Assembly: GCA_037179515.1 (NCBI GenBank) | Contig: JAXCGZ010004154.1 | Location: 1 to 64,000, forward strand | Length of the DNA: 64,000 nucleotides | Reading direction: 5' to 3' | Origin: Halocaridina rubra | Lineage: Eukaryota > Arthropoda > Malacostraca > Decapoda > Atyidae | Part shown: positions 55,777 through 64,000 of the stretch, piece by piece | Layout: every line of letters starts with the position of its first letter | Position numbering within the stretch: position 1 is the stretch's first letter | Program-made: the position numbers and the translations under genes | Notes under the pieces: model-generated | The model's database searches: none | The model's input: the letters and a program-made list of their open reading frames with translations, nothing else | Told to the model about the DNA's origin: nothing

Positions 55777-56890
55777 AAAGTGTGTATTATCTTCATGTGA
55801 TAGTTATAATTTCAAAGAGAAAGATATTAAAGATTTTGAAAAACTTATCTAGAGATAATTATTGTTAATTACTGTCACTCATGAAATTTATAATTACAAT
55901 TGAGCTAATTAAGATAATTTAGCTTCTCAGAGCTTATTTTTTGAGTTTGAAATGTAAAAATAGCTGATAAAGATGGGGGAAAAAAGTCCCCACCGTCTTT
56001 GCCAACATTTAGTGGACACAGGAAAAAATATTGTAATTTTTTTTTTTTTTTTTTTTTTTTAGGCTTAGCTGTAAGATAACCTCAAAGACTCCCCTAGATT
56101 TAAATTTATTAGAATAAGTGTCATTTATCAATTGTGCATGTTGAATTATACTTTTTTTTTCTCACTATAATGTGTGTTAAATGTTGCAATTTGCAAAAAT
56201 CATACTCAGCTATATTATATATTATTTAAGTAACGTAATTATATTCATTTAGCTTCTCTCCTATATCATTTTGTCCTTGAATAGTAGTTACAGATTGTAA
56301 TTGTGATGTTAAGTTTTTCTGTTTAACTAATATCAATGTTTTAAGTCATGATTTAATATTTGCAAATCATAGCCAACTGTATTTTATATTATTTAAGTAA
56401 CGTAATTATGTTCATTTAGTTTCTCCTATATCATTTTGTCATTGAATTGTAGTTACATATTGTGATTGTGAATATTTTTAACTTTTTCACACATGACAAA
56501 TGTTTTGTTTTAGTAAGTAATTGCATATATCCAAATGTATTGTATATTATTTGAGTAATGTAATAGCTTAATTAGTTTTGTTCTTAAATAATTTGTCAAT
56601 GCTTACTAGCTATATTTTGCAATTGTGAATACTTAGATTTTTTGCCTTTAATTAGAATGCATATTGTAAGGGACATATTTTTCTTTTGTCTGTTTTTTTG
56701 CATAGTAATTTTGATATTCCTGTAATCTGCTTAGATAACTATATGAGATTGTAATAGTTTCATAAGTTTATTAGATAATTCTGCCCCGTTTATTTATTTT
56801 TAAATAAAGATAGTTAAATATTATAAGGCTCTCATGAAAGAAGTAATGCTTAGTCCGAAATATCACATATTTCAGAGTGGTAATGGGGAG
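55774..56890. other. LTR-element interior, AT-rich, about 165-bp degenerate repeat
   Basis: No gene was recognised. Around 56190-56700 the words tatatcattttgtc(c/a)ttgaat and (a/t)attgtgaattgtgaa recur about every 165 bp (three loose copies). Confidence 0.55.
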
Positions 56891-57202
56891 TGTCGTACGC
56901 CAATAGCCGCTAGAGGGCAGAGTGCTCAGTCGAAAAAGCCCGCCCAGAGGACAACAGTTAGAAATCAGTCCTTGCCGGGGACAAAACTTACGTCTTAGTT
57001 AGAAACCTCCCCCAAAGGGGGCTGGCAATTGTGATTGTGCTAGCAAGGAACTGTGTGAGTTGCAGGAACTATTGGAATGGGAGCTTTGAGGATTAAAGAA
57101 ATCATGTAGCTTCTGAATAAATTAAGTATGAAGAAGAGAGGCTTATAAGTGATCACCTCGCATGCTGTAGCTTTTGACCTATTATATGTCGTCAATATGA
57201 CA
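56891..57202 (+). repeat. 3' LTR (312 bp)
   Basis: Starts TGTCGTACGC and ends AATATGACA. It differs from the 5' LTR by many substitutions and two main gaps, so the insertion is not recent. Confidence 0.88.
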
Positions 57203-57470
57203 AGATGTGAAGGGATTATAAAAGATGTGTAATAAATATCCACTTCTCTGCTGGGTTTTGATATACCTTTGGATTACTTTCATGGTGTCTATTCCAAAAA
57301 TTCTCCTTAGGTCTTCTTATTATTATTGGCGACAATAATTTTCCTGATGATGATTGTGGAGATTATTATGATTATTATCATTATTATTATTTACAAATTT
57401 GTCATTAAATCATTATTTTTACAATAAATAATGTAGTTTTGGTTGAATGAACAAAGAATTAAAGATGTGT

Positions 57471-57471
<1 letters not shown>

Positions 57472-57558
<87 letters not shown>
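57472..57558. repeat. (CT)n microsatellite
   Basis: Over 40 CT units. Serine-leucine repeat frames here are not genes. Confidence 0.95.
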
Positions 57559-57560
<2 letters not shown>

Positions 57561-57739
57561 CTCTCAACATCTTTACCCATTTATTGTTGTCATTTTTCAT
57601 TTCCTCTTTCTCATTTGATTTCTTCTTTTTCCCCTTTTTCTTTCTTCTCTACTTTGATGGCAAGTGGATGCTTCCTTTTAAAGTTCCATCAGGAAATAAA
57701 GAGAGAGTGAATTTAAAATGGAGGGAAGTTTATTATTAG

Positions 57740-57740
<1 letters not shown>

Positions 57741-57799
<59 letters not shown>
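57741..57799. repeat. (CT)n microsatellite
   Basis: About 29 CT units. The sequence between the two CT tracts recurs inverted at 33290-33480. Confidence 0.95.
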
Positions 57800-57802
<3 letters not shown>

Positions 57803-58039
57803 CTCGCTTTGTTGACTCCTCGTTTCCAATCTCAGCTATGTGGCTTCATTAATCATTAACTTACTTGTTTTATTATTTTATATCTTTCTTTGTTCATCTC
57901 TGTGTATTTGTCTTTCTATCTGTCTGTCTTAGTATATTATGTCGAATCCTTTGCTTAGTTAGTGCTTTATTATCTCTCTATACAAAAAGGAACGAACTTT
58001 TTTTCTGTGTACTTCTCTATTTTTCTATATAATAATGAT

Positions 58040-58120
58040 AATAATGTCTACTTATAAGTCACTTTTGTTCTTAGAAGAATAACCACTGTGCAAAAATGGA
58101 AATAAATGTTTATTTGTTTG
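58040..58120 (+). mobile_element. LINE-D 3' terminus fragment
   Basis: tgtctacttataagtcactt to aaataaatgtttatttgttt matches the last 80 bp of LINE-D. Confidence 0.75.
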
Positions 58121-58614
58121 CATCTGTATCAGCTGATGCTTATTGAGGCACAATATCTTACTCATAAAATATTTATTTACTCACCCTATTTGGGGTTTAT
58201 CTAATTTTAAAGATTATAGTATTATTAATATTCCTTGGTTCTAAACATCATTCTATCTATCGACCATGCTGCACGAGATCTTAACGTAAATAGTGTCAGC
58301 TGAGAGAAAATGAAAACGTATGCAATTCGTTCAAATAAACGTATTATTATATTGCACATGGTAAACTTAAATGAAAATATATATTCTCTACACCCTATTT
58401 CCCTGACGATATTGTATCGAAAGTTTGTTTACTGCTTGTTCTTAATTCTTTTTTTCAATCTTCATAATATCACGTTCATATAAATTTACGCTTGCGAGCT
58501 GTTATTAATAAAGTAAAGGATGGTTTTTTAAAAATGCAGGGAGGGTTTATACAGTAAAGTTTTTCTCTTAACGCATCGGGTCCCAGAACCGATCTCCTGC
58601 GATAAATGAGAGAG

Positions 58615-60296
<1,682 letters not shown>

Positions 60297-60375
<79 letters not shown>
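60297..60375. repeat. (TA)n tract
   Basis: TA repeats between A3 and A2. Confidence 0.95.
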
Positions 60376-63300
60376 CAGTGATCCCTCTCTATATCGCAAT
60401 TTTTTTTTCTGGGTATATGCGAAAATATTAAAATATTAAAAAAAAAAAATTCAGTATTTTCATTTTTTTATTGAAAAAATAATTTCATTATTTTATTGAT
60501 AAAAAGAATATATTTCTCAGCCTACAAATAATAAAACAGTAAGAAATAGTAAAAAACACATAAATTTGAACATGTAACTCTGCACCATAGAAAGTACGAT
60601 ACCGGTATTAGCGTTTCGGAAAACGCAAAGGGTCGCACCTAAGTGAGCTAGCATATATTAAAAGTTCCAGTAGTTTCGTGATTTTATTGATAAAAAAACG
60701 TATTTCTTAGCCTAAGAATAATAAAACAGTAAAAAATAGTAAAAAACATAAATACTAACAGTATTGCACCATGTAAAATACGATACTGGTATCAGCGTTT
60801 CGGAAAACGAAAAGGGTCGCACCTACGTTAGCTAGTACATATTGAAATTTTCATTATTTTATTGATAACACAAGTATTTCCTAGCCTAAGAGTAATAAAA
60901 CCGTAAAAAATTGTAAAAAACATAAATTTAGATATATAACTCACAGTATTGCATCATGTGAAATACTGTCCGATAGCGTACAATGTATTGGCGTCTTGGA
61001 AAACGCAAAGGCTCGCACCTACGTGAGATAGTTCATGGAATGCTATTGGTTGAAAGAATGAGAGATGACGAATCACAGAATTGCTTTTCAGTATGTTCTG
61101 TATCATGGGGTCTGATTGGCTTTTTCGTTGAAGTTTGGTTTTCCCACCATCTTCCATTGTCTCGCCTCACTCGTTCAGTCTAACTCAACGTGTGCACCGT
61201 TCACGTTGTGCTTATTGATACGTTTTGCTTGTGATTTTTTTTACTCGCGTTTTTCAACCTCTGCAATGCCTGCCAAGCATCCTTCATCTTCTAAGGTTTC
61301 TGGTAGTGAGCCTAAGCGGCAAAGGAAGATGTTAACCATAACAGATAAGGTGAAACTCTTAGATATGCTGAAAGAAGGAAAAAGGTTTACGGATGTCGGC
61401 CGTTATTTTGGCCTCAATGAATCTATTGTTCACTACATCAAAAAGGACGAGGCAAATATCAGGAAAACAGCGACTATTTCTTTTAATAAATCAGCGAAGA
61501 GGGTCGTAACATCCCACAGTGAGATAATAGTGCCGATGGAATTTGCTTTGGCCCTGTGGATTGCTGATTGCAGAAAGAAAAACATCAGCGTAGACAGCAA
61601 TATCATACAAACAGAGGCGAAGAAGCTGTACGAGACATTCGCTACAAACGAACCCGACGACGACAGTGGCGACCGTGGAGAGGAGGAGGGAGAGAAGAAG
61701 ATATCGACGACCCACAACCATGACCCTCCAGCGATTCTCCACCGAGGATACGTTCATGGCAAGCAAGGGGTTCGCCAAATTTCAAAAACGCTATGGCCTA
61801 AAAAGCGTTTCGGTTTATGGAGAAGCTGCCTCTGCAGATACAGCTGCCACAGAAGATTACGTGAAAAACGACTTCAAGAAAATTATCACCGAAGGGGAAT
61901 ATGCTCCTGAGCAAGTCTTCAACATGGATGGGACTGGGTTATATTGGAAGAGAATGCCATCTCGCACTTTTTTCTACAAGGAAGGAGCTAAAGCCCCGGG
62001 ATTTAAAGCACACAAAGATCGCGTTACCCTCATCATGTGCGGGAATGCTGCGGGCTTCATGTTAAAGCCCGGGCTTATCTACAAGTCAAAGAACCCTTGG
62101 GTTTTGAAGAATAAAAACAAGAATCTGCTGCCAGTGTATTGAATGCATAACCCTAAGGCCTGGATCACGAAAAGCCTCACATCGGACAGGTTTCACCAAT
62201 GCTTTATCCCTCAGATCAAACTTTATCTTGCGGAAAAAGGCCTTGAATTTAAAGTCCTTCTTTTGATTTATAATGCTGGTGGCCACGCAACTAATCTCGA
62301 ATATGACGGTGTTTAAGTAGAGTTCATGTCACCGAATTTGACGTCACTGATTCAACCTATGGATCTAGGCGTTATTCGTGCGTTCAAGGCCCTCTACACA
62401 CGAAATGCCCTGGCGAACCTGCTTGAATCCATGAATTCAGACAAAGAATTCTCAATGACGACGTACTGGCGCAATTGCACGATTGCCACATCCTTCAAAA
62501 TATTCAGAATGCAGTCAAAGACATGAAGACGGCCACAATCAATGCCAGCTGGAAGAAATTGTGGCCCGAAGTCATCCACGACTACAAGGGATTTGCTCCT
62601 GACGAAGTCCATAACTCAGCAGTTGCGAAAGCTGTGAAGTTGGCTGCATTGCTAGGAGGAGAAGGCTTTAAAGATATGACTCCCGAAGATGTGAATGAAC
62701 TGATTGACTGCCACTTGCAGCCTTTGACTGATGAAGACTTGGAGGAAATGACAAAATCAGCGAGTGAAGAAGAGGAAGAAGAACTTGAGGAAAGGCACGA
62801 AGAAATTGAAGAACCTGGCCTTACACTCGAACGTTTGGCAGCCATGTATGAATATGTGAAAGTAGTCCAACAACTCTTGCAGGTACTTGACGATAATATG
62901 GCTCGTTCGTTGATCTTCTGTAATCTTCTCGACGATGCCATGATTCCTTACCATACCATCTTCCAACAAAAGAAGAAACCGACAGCAACTCCCTATTACC
63001 ATGTTCTTCGCCCCCAAAAAGCAGCCGTAAAGCTTTTATTAGCTGCGGAATAATTTCCTCTGGAGTCTACAAACGTCATTAGCACCTCATTCACGGTAAG
63101 TTTACCTATCACGTACATATAAATTTACGTTGCATGCTGTTATTTATAAAGTAAAGGGTGGTTTTTTAACAGTGCAGGGAGGGTTTATACAGTAAACGTA
63201 AAAATAATTGTAAAATACCTATGTACGTGATTATGTCATGTCATTACCACCTCATTCACAGTAAGTTTATCTATCACTTTCATACAAATTTATGCTTGCA

Positions 63301-63476
63301 TGCTATTATTTATGAAGTAAAGGGTGGTTTATTAACAGTACAGGGAGGGTTTATACAGTAAACGTAAAAATAAATGTAAAATACCTATGTACATATAGGG
63401 TGATCATACTTCGCAAAAATTCACCTATCGCGACAGGTCCCGGAACCTAACCCTCGCGATACATGAGGGATCACTG
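60376..63476 (+). mobile_element. Tigger/pogo-like DNA transposon A2
   Basis: 3.1 kb. Ends are CAGTGATCCCTCTCTATATC and ..gatacatgagggatcactg, flanked by TA. Order: R1 array (60440-61040), transposase (61266-63053), R2 array (63070-63390). It is in the opposite orientation to A1. Confidence 0.87.
61266..63053 (+). pseudogene. Tigger/pogo-like transposase of A2, broken and catalytically damaged
   Basis: The first frame (61266-61740) gives MPAKHPSSSKVS, KRQRKMLTITDK, GRYFGLNESIVHYIKKDEAN and ALALWIADCRKK. A shift near 61730-61760 leads to FAKFQKRYGLKSVSVYGEAA, VFNMDGTGLYW (first Asp kept, the following Glu is Gly) and stops at 62140-62142 (TGA) and 62314-62316 (TAA). The second catalytic site reads LLLIYNAGGHA, so Asp has become Tyr. 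The third keeps SLIQPMDLGV. Another shift near 62500 leads to the acidic C-terminus. The PIP motif region is out of frame. More decayed than A1. Confidence 0.9.
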
Positions 63477-63587
<111 letters not shown>

Positions 63588-63601
63588 TTGGAAAAGCAAA
63601 T

Positions 63602-63760
63602 TAAATAAAACGACGAAAGAAATATATATAAAAAGTACTTATTAATTTCATGACCTTAACTGGTCACCTTCTCAAAGTACATTTTAGGTCACGAAATTAA
63701 TAAGTACTTTTTATATATTTTTTTTTCATTGTTTTATTTAATGGGCTTTTCCTACCATTT
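63602..63760. repeat. Inverted repeat (hairpin of about 60-bp arms)
   Basis: ttaaataaaacgacgaaaga..aaaagtacttattaatttc is followed, around cacgaaattaataagtactt, by the inverse, ending cattgttttatttaatggg. The same ggaaaagc(c)..attaaataaaac words flank (TA)n at 19545-19565. Confidence 0.75.
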
Positions 63761-63786
63761 TAGACTGTATGCTAACAGTTCAGTGT

Positions 63787-63790
<4 letters not shown>

Positions 63791-63868
<78 letters not shown>
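63791..63868. repeat. (TA)n tract
   Basis: TA repeats before the next Tigger-like end. Confidence 0.95.
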
Positions 63869-63871
<3 letters not shown>

Positions 63872-64000
63872 TGTTCCCCCCGTTATCGCGGTAGTTTGGT
63901 TCCGGGACCCGGCGCGAGACAGAAAAACCACGGAGCAGGATCAGCCTATATGTACATAGATATTTTAATTTATTTTTACGTTTACACTGCATAAACCCTC
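63869..64000 (-). mobile_element. Tigger-like element, start only (window edge)
   Basis: Begins cactgttccccccgttatcg followed by gtttggttccgggacccggc and the R2-side sequence (tatatgtacatagatatttt), the same order as A4. Cut by the window end. Confidence 0.75.

Larger units (their letters stand above)
49618..57206. mobile_element. LTR retrotransposon, 7.6 kb, without recognisable gag-pol
   Basis: LTRs at 49622-49958 and 56891-57202 are flanked by the same 4-bp target duplication AGAT (49618-49621 and 57203-57206). A purine-rich ggggag run precedes the 3' LTR. A TGGTGGCAGC primer-site candidate starts at 49961, two bases after the 5' LTR. The interior (about 6.9 kb) has no protease, RT, RNase H or integrase motif that I could find. 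The TG..CA ends and 4-bp duplication suit Ty3/gypsy or similar elements. Confidence 0.85.

Noticed and set aside
57391..57739. Ser-Leu and Arg-Glu repeat frames over the CT tracts
   Set aside because: Simple-repeat translation; no domain or start context.

Overview
This window looks like eukaryotic, probably invertebrate, nuclear DNA. It is AT-rich and packed with (TA)n tracts up to about 1.1 kb, and decayed mobile elements make up most of it. The only host gene seen is a spliced one with GT-AG introns. The microsatellite load, the mix of CR1/jockey-like and RTE-like LINEs and the many Tigger/pogo elements would suit a decapod crustacean. That placement is inference, because no taxonomic search could be run.

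Host gene: two exons on the + strand at 47374-47626 and 47895-48075 encode the start of the ubiquitin-fusion-degradation cofactor NPL4 (Nploc4). They hold the N-terminal ubiquitin-like domain and the entry to the zinc-finger region. Exon 1 and the exons after exon 3 were not found, so most of the window is probably intron or flank of this gene.

Layout. 1-526 is a partial duplicate of 15162-15646. 527-5952 holds three head-to-tail copies of one CR1/jockey-like LINE, followed by about 1.08 kb of (TA)n. 7030-15160 holds foldback elements with TA-type ends, a LINE 3' fragment, two tandem tRNA-derived repeats, a 4 x 180-bp array and the C-terminus of a Tigger transposase. 16144-19239 is a second, nearly full-length LINE. 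19374-31280 is a chain of Tigger-like elements separated by (TA)n and interrupted by an RTE-like LINE; it ends in a Tigger copy with an almost complete transposase (28418-30185, - strand). 31283-43260 holds an inverted tRNA-like pair, a large foldback with a LINE fragment inside, small elements with hairpin units and a second transposase family (41095-42857). 43277-45812 is a DNA-element remnant holding an RTE-like LINE. 46060-46990 is an antisense LINE fragment just upstream of NPL4 exon 2. 49289-58619 is a nest: a TA-ended element split by an LTR element (49622-57202, 4-bp target duplication AGAT), whose interior holds another TA-flanked element (52430-55690) full of tandem repeats. 58718-64000 is another Tigger chain with a second, more decayed transposase.

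How the parts fit: Tigger-like copies share G/C-rich ends of the type CAGTG(A/T)TCCCTCG...ATCGCGG, lie against TA tracts, and carry two kinds of subterminal tandem array (about 175 bp and about 158 bp). Copies range from nearly autonomous to internally deleted derivatives with only the transposase N-terminus or only the arrays. C-terminal ends of three transposase families each keep a PCNA-binding (PIP-box) type motif. No intact transposase or reverse transcriptase element was found; every mobile-element gene has at least one lesion or is truncated.
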